DNA from: JAAYJT01 sp037446395
Lineage (GTDB): Bacteria; Bacteroidota; Bacteroidia; Bacteroidales; JAAYJT01
DNA length: 64,000 nt
Assembly: GCA_037446395.1 (NCBI GenBank)
Contig: JBBIIP010000005.1
Span: forward strand, 1-64,000
Direction: 5' to 3'
The translations under genes and the position numbers were made by a program. Positions 43,928 through 53,958 of this stretch are shown piece by piece. The first letter of the stretch is position 1; each line of letters starts with the position of its first letter. The notes below the pieces were generated by a model. That model worked only from the letters and a program-made list of their open reading frames with translations. It made no database searches and was not told where the DNA came from.

Positions 43928-45280
43928 ATGCTTAAAGTTGTTAAAATCACTAAAGGTCTTGATATTCCGCTCAGAGGTGAAGCCGAAAAGATAGTCAAGG
44001 AATTACACACCAGCCAGGTAGCTGTTAAACCAGTTGACTTTATTGGAGTTTTTCCAAAACTGCTTGTCAAAGAAGGCGATACAGTTAAAGGTGGCTCTCC
44101 CCTGTTTTTTAACAAATATCAGGAGTCAATACTCTTTACTTCACCGGTTAGCGGAAAAATTTCCGAAATACGGCGAGGTGATAAACGGATCCTGCTCGAA
44201 GTGTGCATTGAAGCTGATGAAAAGCAAACAGCAATCGAGTTCGGAAAAGCCAATCCCAACCTTCTTACCCGGGATGAAATTATTGAGAAAATGATTAGCA
44301 GCGGAATTTGGCCATTGATCAGGCAGAGGCCCTACTCTGTGATTGCCAATCCAAAAGATACACCCAAAGCGATTCATATTCCGGCTTTCGACACAGCTCC
44401 GCTTGCCCCCGACTATGATTTTATCATGCATGGAAAAGGCGATGTTTTTCAGGTAGGTCTTGATGCAATTGCCAGGCTGACAAATGGGAATGTTTACCTG
44501 AACATCCATGCAAACCAAACAACCTCAAAGGTATTTTTGAATTCAAAGCGGGTGCAAATTGTTGCCTATCAAGGCCCGCACCCTGCCGGTAATGTCAGTG
44601 TTCATGCCCGGCATAGCAGCCCCATCAACAAAGGTGACGTTATCTGGTATCTCTATCCGCAGGACGTGGTGGCCATAGGAAAACTCTTTATGAATGGCAT
44701 ATATGATATGAGCACTGTAATTGCGCTCACCGGGTCAGAGGTAAAACATCCGAGATATTATAAAACAATCAGAGGGGTCAATGTTGGCGAGATGATCCAA
44801 AACAATGTTGGCTCCGGCAATAATCGCATCATCAGTGGCAATGTCCTTACAGGAAAAAAAATCCGCAGTGATGGTTATGTTGGGTTTTATGATTCGATGG
44901 TCACCGTGATACCCGAAGGCAATTACCACGAATTTCTCGGGTGGGCAATGCCAGGTTTGAATAAGTATAGTTTTTCGGATACCTTTTTCTCCCGGCTCAA
45001 CCTAAAGAAAAAGAAATATGACTTCGATACCAATTATCACGGGGCAGAACGGGCCTATGTCATGACCGGACAATACGAAAAAGTGTTGCCGCTCGATATT
45101 TTACCCCTACCACTCATTAAGGCATGCCTGGTCGAAGACATTGACCTAATGGAGGGGTTGGGAATTTATGAAGTTGACGATGAAGACTTTGCCTTGTGTG
45201 AGTATATTGACACGTCGAAAACCGAGATACAGTCAATTATCCGAAAAGGCCTTGACCTGATGCGAAAGGAAATGAGTTAA
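43928..45280 (+). CDS. nqrA: Na+-translocating NADH:quinone reductase subunit A
   Basis: 450 residues; the peripheral cytosolic subunit that helps shape the quinone site. The start MLKVVKITKGLDIPLRGEAE matches the family, and the Rnf-C-like fold is seen in VGVFPKLLVKEGDTVKGGSP-type sequence (here FIGVFPKLLVKEGDTVKGGS). The ATG at 43928 is chosen because the promoter box covers the upstream alternative. First gene of nqrABCDEF, which runs to 49845 with gaps of 20-42 bases and one overlap. Confidence 0.95.
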   Translation: MLKVVKITKGLDIPLRGEAEKIVKELHTSQVAVKPVDFIGVFPKLLVKEGDTVKGGSPLFFNKYQESILFTSPVSGKISEIRRGDKRILLEVCIEADEKQTAIEFGKANPNLLTRDEIIEKMISSGIWPLIRQRPYSVIANPKDTPKAIHIPAFDTAPLAPDYDFIMHGKGDVFQVGLDAIARLTNGNVYLNIHANQTTSKVFLNSKRVQIVAYQGPHPAGNVSVHARHSSPINKGDVIWYLYPQDVVAIGKLFMNGIYDMSTVIALTGSEVKHPRYYKTIRGVNVGEMIQNNVGSGNNRIISGNVLTGKKIRSDGYVGFYDSMVTVIPEGNYHEFLGWAMPGLNKYSFSDTFFSRLNLKKKKYDFDTNYHGAERAYVMTGQYEKVLPLDILPLPLIKACLVEDIDLMEGLGIYEVDDEDFALCEYIDTSKTEIQSIIRKGLDLMRKEMS

Positions 45281-45322
45281 CCTGACCCAAAAACAATTAA
45301 TCTCGCACATAACAATATAATA

Positions 45323-46480
45323 ATGAAGGCCCTAAGAAGATATATAGACAAAATCAAGCCACAATTCCAGCACGGAGGCAAGTATGGCATTTTTCATTCT
45401 ACCTTCGATGCGTTTGAAACATTTTTATTTGTACCTGATAAAACTACCAGGATTGGTTGTCATATCCGCGATCATGTTGATATGAAACGAACAATGATTG
45501 TGGTTGTGATAGCATTAATCCCTGCACTATTATTCGGGATTTGGAATGTGGGATTTCAACATTTTCGTTCGGTGCAGGAATCTGCCGGATTCTGGGAAAA
45601 CTTTTTCTTTGGATTGTGGAAAGTGCTTCCCATTATTGTTGTTTCCTATGTTGTGGGTTTAGGAATTGAGTTTGCCTTTGCCCAGGTTCGGAAGCACGAA
45701 GTGAATGAAGGCTTTCTTGTGTCGGGGATGTTAATCCCTTTGGTTATGCCTCCTGATATTCCTTTGTGGATGGTGGCAGTTTCAACTGCGTTTGCGGTTG
45801 TTATTGGCAAGGAGGTTTTTGGCGGAACCGGCATGAACATTCTCAATCCTGCGCTCACCGCCAGGGCATTTCTGTTCTTTGCCTACCCTGCCCATATATC
45901 GGGAGATAAAGTCTGGATTGCCGATAAGGCAGATGCGTTCTCTGGTGCTACCCCGCTTGCTCAGGCAGCATCCTCTCTTGGCTCGGGCGTGAATGAGCTT
46001 ACTTATTCGTTTAGCGATATGTTCCTGGGATTTATTCCAGGGTCAATCGGCGAAACCTCAGCCCTTGCAATCCTTATCGGAGCCCTGATCCTTGTTATTA
46101 CACGCATTGGCAGCCTGCGTATCATGCTTTCGGTTGTTGCAGGCGGTGTCGCAATGGGTGCCCTGCTGAACCTATGGGGCGCAAATGCCTACATGCAACT
46201 TCCTTTTTATTACCACCTCGTGATGGGAGGATTTGCATTTGGCGCCGTGTTTATGGCAACCGACCCTGTAACGGCCAGCCAAACGCAGCAGGGGAAAATA
46301 TATTATGGCTTCCTGATCGGGGTAATGGCCGTATTGATTCGGGTACTAAACCCAGCCTATCCCGAAGGCATGATGCTTGCAATATTGTTGCTCAATGTTT
46401 TTGCCCCCCTGATAGACCACTATGTGATTGAAAGCAATATTAAACGCAGGCTAAAACGCATGAAGCCTGTAAAAGTTTAG
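45323..46480 (+). CDS. nqrB: Na+-translocating NADH:quinone reductase subunit B
   Basis: 385 residues; an integral membrane subunit with about ten helices that carries covalent FMN and non-covalent riboflavin and forms much of the sodium path. The FMN attachment motif SGAT is present (ADAFSGATPLAQA). Other family stretches are VSGMLIPLVMPPDIPLWMVA and FGGTGMNILNPALTARAFLF. The FMN is added by ApbE, encoded at the end of this cluster. Confidence 0.96.
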   Translation: MKALRRYIDKIKPQFQHGGKYGIFHSTFDAFETFLFVPDKTTRIGCHIRDHVDMKRTMIVVVIALIPALLFGIWNVGFQHFRSVQESAGFWENFFFGLWKVLPIIVVSYVVGLGIEFAFAQVRKHEVNEGFLVSGMLIPLVMPPDIPLWMVAVSTAFAVVIGKEVFGGTGMNILNPALTARAFLFFAYPAHISGDKVWIADKADAFSGATPLAQAASSLGSGVNELTYSFSDMFLGFIPGSIGETSALAILIGALILVITRIGSLRIMLSVVAGGVAMGALLNLWGANAYMQLPFYYHLVMGGFAFGAVFMATDPVTASQTQQGKIYYGFLIGVMAVLIRVLNPAYPEGMMLAILLLNVFAPLIDHYVIESNIKRRLKRMKPVKV

Positions 46481-46510
46481 TTATCATACCATCATTCAAA
46501 AACTGCACAC

Positions 46511-47272
46511 ATGTATAGCAACGGATATATATTCAGATATGCCTCGATATTGGTAATCCTGGTTGCTGCAGTACTTTCTGCAGCTGCCCTCCTCCTGCAA
46601 CCCGCACAGGAGCGAAACGCCAAAATTGAGAAAATACAGGACATTCTGGCTTCGGCGCATATTGCATCCACCCCGGCCACCGCCGAAAAATTATATGAAA
46701 AACATATTATTAAAGAAGTGCTCATCAGCCAGGAAGGCGAAGAATTGGCTCTTTATTCGAATGGTCGGATGGAGAAAGGCAATCGGCGGGCATTTGATAT
46801 TTCGCTAAAAAACGAGCTTAAAATCCAGGATTTATCTGAAACAGGAAAAGCCATTGATAAACCGGTGTTTCCGCTTTTTGTTTGCCAGAAGAATTCAGAA
46901 ATCTTTTATATTGTCCCACTTTACGGACAGGGTTTATGGGGGCCTGTTTGGGGAAACATTGCGCTCAGAAATGACTTTAATACTGTAGAAGGAGTTACTT
47001 TCGGGCACAAAGGCGAAACGCCCGGTTTGGGGGCCGAAATTTCCGCAACTCCGTTTAAAGATCAATTTATTGGAAAAACCATCTTCAGCACAAACGGAAA
47101 CTTCAGTTCAATATTAGTGATAAAAGGGGGAGTGGCAAATTCTAACATTGACCCTGCACACGGTGTGGATGCTATATCAGGGGGCACAATTACCAGCAAC
47201 GGGGTTTCGAAGATGATTAAAAATTGCCTTGAAAATTACTTACCATACTTTAAAAATCAAAATGCCATATGA
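46511..47272 (+). CDS. nqrC: Na+-translocating NADH:quinone reductase subunit C
   Basis: 253 residues; one N-terminal membrane helix (YASILVILVAAVLSAAALLL) and a periplasmic FMN-binding domain. The flavin attachment motif S-G-x-T is SGGT in HGVDAISGGTITSNGV near the C-terminus, and VEGVTFGHKGETPGLGAEIS is typical. The last base of the nqrD ATG overlaps its stop codon region (ATGA), indicating coupled translation. Confidence 0.96.
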   Translation: MYSNGYIFRYASILVILVAAVLSAAALLLQPAQERNAKIEKIQDILASAHIASTPATAEKLYEKHIIKEVLISQEGEELALYSNGRMEKGNRRAFDISLKNELKIQDLSETGKAIDKPVFPLFVCQKNSEIFYIVPLYGQGLWGPVWGNIALRNDFNTVEGVTFGHKGETPGLGAEISATPFKDQFIGKTIFSTNGNFSSILVIKGGVANSNIDPAHGVDAISGGTITSNGVSKMIKNCLENYLPYFKNQNAI

Positions 47273-47925
47273 GCGATAAACCCATAGAAAAAGAAGCATT
47301 ATTCTCGGCAAAAAACAAGAAGCTCCTGCTTGGCCCTCTTAGCAGAGACAACCCAATTACAGTCCAGGTTCTTGGCATCTGTTCAGCGCTTGCTGTAACC
47401 GTGAAGCTTGAACCGGCGGTTGTGATGGCACTCTCTGTGACTGTTGTTACAGCTGTTTCAAACCTGATCATTTCACTTTTGCGCGATACCATCCCTCCTC
47501 GCATTCGCATCATTGTTCAATTGGTTGTCATTGCGGCCTTGGTTATTCTCGTTGACCAGTTCTTGAAAGCCTATGTTTATGATGTAAGCAAGCAGCTTTC
47601 CGTTTTTGTAGGGCTCATCATTACCAACTGTATTATTATGGGTCGGTTGGAAGCATTTGCTATGGCAAATAAACCCTGGCCATCGTTGCTCGACGGAATC
47701 GGAAATGGAATTGGTTATGGCTTGATTCTTATCATAGTCGCTTTTTTCCGCGAATTATTGGGTTCGGGCACCCTTTGGGGCTTCCATGTGATTCCGAAAT
47801 TTGTTTACGACCTGGGATATGTCAATAACGGAATGATGATTTTGCCTCCGATGGCACTTGTTACAATTGGAATCATTATTTGGGTGCAACGTTCGAGAAA
47901 TCGTGACTTAATCGAAAAAAATTAA
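47269..47925 (+). CDS. nqrD: Na+-translocating NADH:quinone reductase subunit D
   Basis: 218 residues, six predicted membrane helices. Its two conserved cysteines, which with those of NqrE hold the intramembrane iron centre, lie in LGICSALAVT and ITNCIIMGRLEAFA. The ATG overlaps the nqrC stop by 4 bases. It is homologous to RnfE, but the neighbours make this Nqr. Confidence 0.96.
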   Translation: MSDKPIEKEALFSAKNKKLLLGPLSRDNPITVQVLGICSALAVTVKLEPAVVMALSVTVVTAVSNLIISLLRDTIPPRIRIIVQLVVIAALVILVDQFLKAYVYDVSKQLSVFVGLIITNCIIMGRLEAFAMANKPWPSLLDGIGNGIGYGLILIIVAFFRELLGSGTLWGFHVIPKFVYDLGYVNNGMMILPPMALVTIGIIIWVQRSRNRDLIEKN

Positions 47926-47945
47926 CCTTTTAACAATCCGAAATC

Positions 47946-48563
47946 ATGCAGGAATTAGTTAATATATTTGTAAAGGGTATCTTCATTGAGAACATGATTT
48001 TCGCCTACTTTTTGGGCATGTGTTCTTATCTGGCGGTTTCCCGGACAGTTAAAACATCCTCCGGGCTTGGTATTGCCGTGATTTTTGTATTGGGGATCAC
48101 AGTTCCGGTTGATTACCTTATTAATAAATACCTTTTATTGCCTGGCGCCCTTTCCTGGATAAGTGCTTCGTTTGCCGATGTGGATCTGAGTTTTCTGAGC
48201 TTTATTATTTTCATTGCTGTGATTGCTTCGATGGTGCAACTGGTTGAAATGGTAATCGAAAAATTTTCGCCAACCCTCTATGCTTCTTTGGGTATATTTT
48301 TACCCTTGATTGCAGTGAATTGTGCCATTCTTGGAGGTTCATTGTTCATGCAGGAACGCGAATATGAAAGCTTGGCCGAGGCCACTGTCTTTGGATTGGG
48401 ATCGGGTGTTGGATGGTTCCTGGCCATTATTGCCATCGCTGCCATCCGGGAAAAAATTCGTTATTCCAATGTTCCTGAGCCGCTTCGTGGACTTGGCATT
48501 ACATTTATAATCACCGGACTCATGGGCATTGCTTTTATGAGTTTTATGGGAATTACGCTTTAA
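47946..48563 (+). CDS. nqrE: Na+-translocating NADH:quinone reductase subunit E
   Basis: 205 residues, six helices, inverted relative to NqrD. The iron-centre cysteines are in FLGMCSYLAVSRTVKTSSGL and IAVNCAILGGSLFM. It lies 20 bases after nqrD. Confidence 0.96.
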   Translation: MQELVNIFVKGIFIENMIFAYFLGMCSYLAVSRTVKTSSGLGIAVIFVLGITVPVDYLINKYLLLPGALSWISASFADVDLSFLSFIIFIAVIASMVQLVEMVIEKFSPTLYASLGIFLPLIAVNCAILGGSLFMQEREYESLAEATVFGLGSGVGWFLAIIAIAAIREKIRYSNVPEPLRGLGITFIITGLMGIAFMSFMGITL

Positions 48564-48585
48564 TCACTCAAAATCATTCGAAGAA

Positions 48586-49845
48586 ATGATCATTTTAGAA
48601 ATTGGAATTACAACAACTGTCCTGCTAAGCATCGCTATTTTCATGGGTATCATCTTGTTGCTGGTGGGAGTATTGCTTTACGCCCGCATGAAACTCACAC
48701 CCCAGGGGCAAGTAAAAATTACTATAAACGACGAAAAGGCCTTGGAGGTTTCTTCAGGCTCCTCATTGCTTTCAACCCTCTCAACCCAAGGAATATTTTT
48801 ACCGTCAGCTTGTGGTGGCGGCGGCACTTGCGCCATGTGTAAATGTCAGGTTTTCGATGGAGCAGGCGATATTCTTCCAACAGAAAAAGGTTATTTTACC
48901 CGCAAGGAACAACAAAACCACTGGAGGCTGGGTTGCCAGGTAAAAGTTCGTGGCGACCTGAAAATTGGCCTTGCAAAAGAAATATTTGGCATTAAGAAGT
49001 GGGAATGTGAAGTGATTAGCAATAGAAATGTTGCAACATTTATCAAGGAATTTGTAGTTAAACTGCCAGAAGGAGAAGTCCTTGACTTTCAATCAGGCGG
49101 CTATATTCAGATTGATGTTCCGAAGTGCGAAGTGGATTTCAAAGATATCGAAATTGAAGAACTATTTCGTGGCGATTGGGAGAAGCTTGGTATATTCAAC
49201 CTGAAAATGAAAAATCCGGAATCTATTTTTCGTGCCTATTCCATGGCCAATCACCCTGCAGAAGGAAACATTGTGATGCTTAATATCCGTATTGCCACCC
49301 CGCCTTGGGATCGTACGAAGAACACATTCAAGAATGTTAATCCCGGAATTTGTTCATCATACATATTCTCGCGCAAACCTGGCGACAAAGTAATTGTTTC
49401 CGGACCATATGGCGAGTTTCATATTAAAAACACCGATAAAGAAATGCTGTACATTGGTGGGGGGGCAGGCATGGCGCCTTTACGCTCACAGATTTTTCAC
49501 CTTTTCAATACTGAAAAAACAAAACGTAAAGTGAGCTATTGGTATGGAGCCCGTTCTCTTCGTGAAGTATTCTACGACGATGAATTCCATGCCATTGAAA
49601 AGAGCTTTCCGAACTTTAAATTTAATCTGGCACTTTCTGAGCCAATGCCCGAAGACAACTGGAAAGGATATACCGGGTTTATTCACCAGGTTGTGCTCGA
49701 CAATTACCTCAGCAAGCATCCTGAACCTGAAGAGATTGAGTATTATCTTTGTGGTCCCCCAATGATGAATGATGCTGTTTTCAAGATGCTCGACAACCTT
49801 GGAATTCCGAATGAAAATATTGCATTTGATGACTTTGGCGGATAG
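48586..49845 (+). CDS. nqrF: Na+-translocating NADH:quinone reductase subunit F
   Basis: 419 residues; the electron entry subunit. It has one N-terminal membrane helix (TTVLLSIAIFMGIILLLVGV), a 2Fe-2S ferredoxin domain with cysteines in SACGGGGTCAMCKCQV and a fourth in RLGCQVKV, then FAD-binding (FRAYSMANHPAEG) and NADH-binding (GGGAGMAPLRSQI; YYLCGPPMMNDAV) domains. It ends FDDFGG as usual. NADH is oxidised here and electrons pass through the other subunits to menaquinone. Confidence 0.96.
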   Translation: MIILEIGITTTVLLSIAIFMGIILLLVGVLLYARMKLTPQGQVKITINDEKALEVSSGSSLLSTLSTQGIFLPSACGGGGTCAMCKCQVFDGAGDILPTEKGYFTRKEQQNHWRLGCQVKVRGDLKIGLAKEIFGIKKWECEVISNRNVATFIKEFVVKLPEGEVLDFQSGGYIQIDVPKCEVDFKDIEIEELFRGDWEKLGIFNLKMKNPESIFRAYSMANHPAEGNIVMLNIRIATPPWDRTKNTFKNVNPGICSSYIFSRKPGDKVIVSGPYGEFHIKNTDKEMLYIGGGAGMAPLRSQIFHLFNTEKTKRKVSYWYGARSLREVFYDDEFHAIEKSFPNFKFNLALSEPMPEDNWKGYTGFIHQVVLDNYLSKHPEPEEIEYYLCGPPMMNDAVFKMLDNLGIPNENIAFDDFGG

Positions 49846-49986
49846 GACTAGTTGCCTTTTCAATTGATCGCGTTCAATCAAAATACGAACTGAGGTAATA
49901 GGCACGTTTGCGAAATAAAACGCAACAGCTTATGAAATTTGTAAGAATGGAGTTCGATCCCACCATAAAAACCAAGTAAGTTACAG

Positions 49987-50997
49987 ATGAAAAAATTACT
50001 TTTAGGAGCATTGCTACCTGTTATCCTGTTTTCGTGCAATTCGGCCAGGAAGTATGAGTTGGTTAAATTTCAGGGCCTTGCCCAGGGCACATATTATAGT
50101 GTTTCATACTTCGATGCTAAAGGACGAAATTTTCAGGTAGCCATAGATTCTCTACTCAATGCTTTCAACCATTCATTGTCTTTGTGGGAACCTTCGTCTA
50201 TTATTTCTCGCATCAATCGAAACGAGCCGGGTGTTGCAGTGGACGAGCTCTTCAGAACCGTCTATATCAAAGCCAGAGAAGTGGCTAAGCACACAAATGG
50301 TGCATTTGACTATTCGGTGGGACCATTGGTGAATGCTTGGGGTTTTGGATTTACTGACCGGATGAAGTTGAGTCCCGAAAAGATTGACAGCCTAATGCAA
50401 CTTGTTGGCTACGAAACCATTAAACTTGTAGGAAACACAATCATCAAAGCGAATCCGGGTTCGGCCATTGATTTCAATGCCATAGCCAAAGGCTATGCGG
50501 TGGATGTGGTAGGGAAATTCATTGAAAAAAAGGGCATTACAAGATTTATTGTCGACATTGGCGGCGAGGTCTTTGCCAGCCAGCGCAAACCGGATGGCGA
50601 CAAGTGGAAAGTTGGGGTTGAAAAGCCAGCTGCAAACGCATTCGATGAAAGGAACCTAAAGATAGTGCTTTCACTCGAGAATGAGGCGATTGCAACTTCA
50701 GGTAACTACCGCCGCTATTATGAGGAGGATGGTGTTCGCTACGCTCACACCATTGATCCCTCAACAGGCTATCCTGTGCTTCACAGCTTGCTTAGCGCAT
50801 CGGTGCTGGCAAAGGATTGCATGACTGCCGACGCTTATGCTACTGCCTTTATGGTGATGGGAACCGAGAAAGCCAGAGAATTTGTTCAGTCTAATCCCGG
50901 AATTGAAGCGTTCTTTATTTTTTCAGATCAGCAAGGCGACATCCAAACCTGGGCTTCGCCAGGCTTTGAAAAGAAGATTGTTGAGCAGTTTGATTGA
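49987..50997 (+). CDS. apbE: FAD:protein FMN transferase, lipoprotein
   Basis: Attaches FMN from FAD to threonine in NqrB and NqrC. 336 residues with a lipoprotein signal (MKKLLLGALLPVILFSC). Family motifs are LAQGTYYSVSYFD, SLWEPSSIISRIN, FDYSVGPLVNAWGFG, DFNAIAKGYAVDVVG and HTIDPSTGYPV, the last including the metal-binding Asp/Thr site. It is 141 bases after nqrF and in the same direction, so probably part of the Nqr module. Its stop lies 4 bases from that of the convergent permease. Confidence 0.95.
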   Translation: MKKLLLGALLPVILFSCNSARKYELVKFQGLAQGTYYSVSYFDAKGRNFQVAIDSLLNAFNHSLSLWEPSSIISRINRNEPGVAVDELFRTVYIKAREVAKHTNGAFDYSVGPLVNAWGFGFTDRMKLSPEKIDSLMQLVGYETIKLVGNTIIKANPGSAIDFNAIAKGYAVDVVGKFIEKKGITRFIVDIGGEVFASQRKPDGDKWKVGVEKPAANAFDERNLKIVLSLENEAIATSGNYRRYYEEDGVRYAHTIDPSTGYPVLHSLLSASVLAKDCMTADAYATAFMVMGTEKAREFVQSNPGIEAFFIFSDQQGDIQTWASPGFEKKIVEQFD

Positions 50998-51001
50998 CCA
51001 G

Positions 51002-52258
51002 TTATTCGTATCTCAGGGATTCGATGGGGTCGAGATTGGCGGCTTTGTTTGCAGGCAAAATTCCAGAAATAAGGGCTACAATTAAACACAGCAACACCCC
51101 GCCGATAATCCATACCCATGGAATGATAAAACTCGATCCGATGGTTAATGAGAGCAGGTTTCCGGCCATCATTCCCAACAGAATCCCTACGAGCCCTCCC
51201 AATTGAGCTATTACGATGGCTTCGGCCAAAAATTGGTTGCGAATAGTGCGCCGGGTAGCACCAATGGCTTTGCGCACGCCAATTTCCTGAGTTCTTTCAG
51301 TAACCGACACCAGCATAATGTTCATCAATCCAATGGCAGCGCCAACAAGTGTTATCAGCCCAATAATGGTGGCAGCCATGCGAAGGTATTTTAGGTTTTC
51401 GAACAGGATTTCAGCCAGGTTGTCGCTTTTCGAAACATCAAAATTGGTTTCCTCGCCGGTTCTTACTTGCCTGATTATACGAAACAACCCGGTGGCTTCT
51501 CCTTCAAGCGCATCCAGCATCAAGGGGTCATGAGCCATCAGGTTAATCGAATAGGACATGTTTGGCCTTGAAAAATATCGGCGTGCATTTTCGACGGGCA
51601 AGAGGCAAAGGTTATCACTTGTAAATCCGATGGAGGACCCTTTTTCTTTTAATACACCAATGATGCGGTATCTGTTGGCGCCAATGTTCACTAATTGCCC
51701 CACTGGCTCTACTTTTTTCTTGAACAGGGTGCTGACAATGTTACTTCCTATGATGGCTACATGGCTGCCATTTTGTATTTCGTGTGTTGAAAAGTTACGA
51801 CCTGATGCTATTTCGTTTCCTGAAGTTGTAATATAGCTTTCGTCAGTTCCAATAACAGGCACATTTGGATGTGTTTTTTCTGACCCGAAAGATACAGTTC
51901 CGGTATTGGTTCCATAAACAAAAATGGAAACATTGGTCGGAAAAGAAATCTCTTCCTTAAATCGCCTGGCTTCATCCCAGGTTATTGCTCTAAATGTTTT
52001 TGGCCGTGTGCTTCTTCCTCCCATCATTACCCTGAGCCCCCTGTTTTGGATAGTCAGCGTATTTGCCCCCATGCGGGTGAAATTAGAATTCAGATAAAAT
52101 CTTATGGCATCAATAGAAGTGAGAATACCGACCAGTGCCATGATTCCAAATGCGATGATTAGGATGGTGAGTATGCTGCGCAGCATATGACTGCGAATGG
52201 AGTGGAGCGAGATTTTGAAATTCTCAGCAAGTAGCGCATTCTTAAGTCGGGGAGCCAT
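51002..52258 (-). CDS. ABC transporter permease of the MacB/FtsX type
   Basis: 418 residues with the usual MacB-permease layout: an N-terminal helix (MLRSILTILIIAFGIMALVG), a large periplasmic MacB-PCD domain, and three C-terminal helices (VGAAIGLMNIMLVSVTERTQEIGVRKAIGA is split across the second and its loop). No ATPase gene lies next to it, so its partner is encoded elsewhere. The ATG at 52258 (MAPRLKNALLAENFKISLHS) is the natural start; it lies 16 bases after upp, so both are probably on one message. The substrate is unknown. Confidence 0.88.
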   Translation of the reverse strand: MAPRLKNALLAENFKISLHSIRSHMLRSILTILIIAFGIMALVGILTSIDAIRFYLNSNFTRMGANTLTIQNRGLRVMMGGRSTRPKTFRAITWDEARRFKEEISFPTNVSIFVYGTNTGTVSFGSEKTHPNVPVIGTDESYITTSGNEIASGRNFSTHEIQNGSHVAIIGSNIVSTLFKKKVEPVGQLVNIGANRYRIIGVLKEKGSSIGFTSDNLCLLPVENARRYFSRPNMSYSINLMAHDPLMLDALEGEATGLFRIIRQVRTGEETNFDVSKSDNLAEILFENLKYLRMAATIIGLITLVGAAIGLMNIMLVSVTERTQEIGVRKAIGATRRTIRNQFLAEAIVIAQLGGLVGILLGMMAGNLLSLTIGSSFIIPWVWIIGGVLLCLIVALISGILPANKAANLDPIESLRYE

Positions 52259-52274
52259 TTTGAATTGTTGTGAT

Positions 52275-52928
52275 TTAGTTTTTAACACCAAATGCAAGGT
52301 CACCGGCATCGCCAAGGCCAGGGACAATATAGGCCTGGGCTGTCAGTTCATCGTCAATGGCGCCTATCCATAAAGTGATGTTGTCGCTCGAGAGGTTGCG
52401 TTTGAGGTAGTCAATTCCTTCGACACTTGCCAATACCGTAACGATATGAATGTGTGATGGTTTACCATAAGTCATCAATTCGCGCAAGCATAAATAAATT
52501 GACAAACCTGTAGCAAGCATCGGATCACTTAGAATCAATACCTTCCCTTCGATGTCGGGGCACGAAATGTAGTCGACCATCACTTCGAAAGAACCATCTT
52601 TTGCATGGCGGCGGTAGGCCGAAACAAAAGCATTTGAAGATTTGTCAAATACATCGAGCATTCCCTCATGCAATGGCAGCCCTGCCCTGAGAATGGTAGC
52701 CAGCACAGGATATTCTTTGAGTACTGGCACCGTTGCGGTTCCGAGTGGTGTAACAACGTCTTTATTTTCATAACTCAATTCCTTACTAATCTCGTATGCA
52801 ACAAGTTCGCCGAACCGCTCAAGGTTACGTCTAAACCGCATCGAATCGTGCTGCACGTTCACATCCCGCATTTCGGAAATGAATTGATCAATGATGGTAT
52901 TGCGGAAACCGAGTGTATTAATAATCAT
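52275..52928 (-). CDS. upp: Uracil phosphoribosyltransferase
   Basis: Pyrimidine salvage: uracil plus PRPP gives UMP. 217 residues. Landmarks are TILRAGLPLHEGMLDVF, the PRPP loop region ILSDPMLATGLSIYLCLREL, and the uracil-binding C-terminal end AYIVPGLGDAGDLAFG. A TAATTTTG box lies upstream on the same strand. The ABC permease follows after 16 bases; the pairing has no obvious metabolic meaning. Confidence 0.95.
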   Translation of the reverse strand: MIINTLGFRNTIIDQFISEMRDVNVQHDSMRFRRNLERFGELVAYEISKELSYENKDVVTPLGTATVPVLKEYPVLATILRAGLPLHEGMLDVFDKSSNAFVSAYRRHAKDGSFEVMVDYISCPDIEGKVLILSDPMLATGLSIYLCLRELMTYGKPSHIHIVTVLASVEGIDYLKRNLSSDNITLWIGAIDDELTAQAYIVPGLGDAGDLAFGVKN

Positions 52929-52968
52929 CTGTTGGATTTTGAATGGCGCCAGGCCTGTTTACTTTGAA

Positions 52969-52976
52969 CAAAATTA
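52969..52976 (-). promoter_or_regulatory. -7 promoter box for upp
   Basis: The minus strand reads TAATTTTG (TAnnTTTG), 41 bases upstream of the upp ATG; -33 element unclear. Confidence 0.45.
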
Positions 52977-53012
52977 CAATTAATTAGGTCGTGAGATTGT
53001 AAAAACGAATAA

Positions 53013-53945
53013 TTATCTCAATGCTTTTACGATTCCAACGCCAAGGCGTATAATCCAAGGCAGGCGGTTCATGAAAATTTGGGGATATTTCACTTCTTTT
53101 GAGCCAAAACCGGCATAAAATCTAGCCAGCCCGGCGAAATCCGAACCTTCAAAATCAAATGTAATTGACTGGCCTGCGTGCTTTTGTATTACGACATCAA
53201 CTAAAAGATGCATGGCTCCATTGGCTCTGGCTTCAGCCCCTGTGGCCGAAAAAATAAATACAAGCCGCCGATGGCTCAGGAGCACAAAAGCACCTGCAAC
53301 CAGGGTATTAAACCGATTAAAAGCCCCTACGGATATCGCTGACCTTTTATAAAGGCACTGATAAATCAGGCGCTCCACAATTTTATAATGCTTGGTTTTA
53401 AATGCTTTGAGTTGTTTGCCTTTTTCATTTCGAAATAAATCAATGATGCTTTTGGGATCGGCATCGAAGCGGATGGCGATCTCTTCCTTTTCGGCTTTGC
53501 GTATGTTGCGTATGGTGTTTTCTGAATAAAGAAGCCTGATATCCTGATATGGTTGAATCAGGTCGAGTTCGAGGTTCTTTCGCATAACAACCTTAAAATT
53601 CGTTTCTTGCAAACGATTGAAATGGTTGAGATTGATTTCGGCAAAACGAAAATGTTTTTGGAGTTCAATCAGAAAGGCATCGGTCATATCTCCGCCCGGA
53701 GAGCCGGTTGAAAAAAGCCCTAACTGCTGTGTGAAAGGGGGTTGATAAAGATACCGTATTCCGGCCTTTTTTGCATTGGTCAGTGGGAAAACCCTTGTAT
53801 AGTTTCCTTCAACGAGCGCCTCCCAACCATCACATACAATATCAAGGTACCATGACCAGGCATAAATATTTCCATTGTATGCCTTTGCTATGCATCTATC
53901 CCAAAGGGTTCGGTTGATCTCGTGATTTTTGAGGTACCTGATCAT
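53013..53945 (-). CDS. Hypothetical protein resembling GNAT/FemAB-type acyltransferases
   Basis: 310 residues, soluble, no signal peptide. The N-terminal part (WDRCIAKAYNGNIYAWSWYL) and C-terminal part (SATGAEARANGAMHLLVDVV; FDFEGSDFAGLARFYAGFG) recall the FemAB-like GNAT proteins found in Bacteroidota polysaccharide loci. I do not see a catalytic signature that settles it. The ATG at 53945 (MIRYLKNHEI) is 13 bases after the deacetylase-like gene, so the two are co-transcribed and may act in the same pathway. Confidence 0.6.
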   Translation of the reverse strand: MIRYLKNHEINRTLWDRCIAKAYNGNIYAWSWYLDIVCDGWEALVEGNYTRVFPLTNAKKAGIRYLYQPPFTQQLGLFSTGSPGGDMTDAFLIELQKHFRFAEINLNHFNRLQETNFKVVMRKNLELDLIQPYQDIRLLYSENTIRNIRKAEKEEIAIRFDADPKSIIDLFRNEKGKQLKAFKTKHYKIVERLIYQCLYKRSAISVGAFNRFNTLVAGAFVLLSHRRLVFIFSATGAEARANGAMHLLVDVVIQKHAGQSITFDFEGSDFAGLARFYAGFGSKEVKYPQIFMNRLPWIIRLGVGIVKALR

Positions 53946-53958
53946 GGGTGTCAATGGA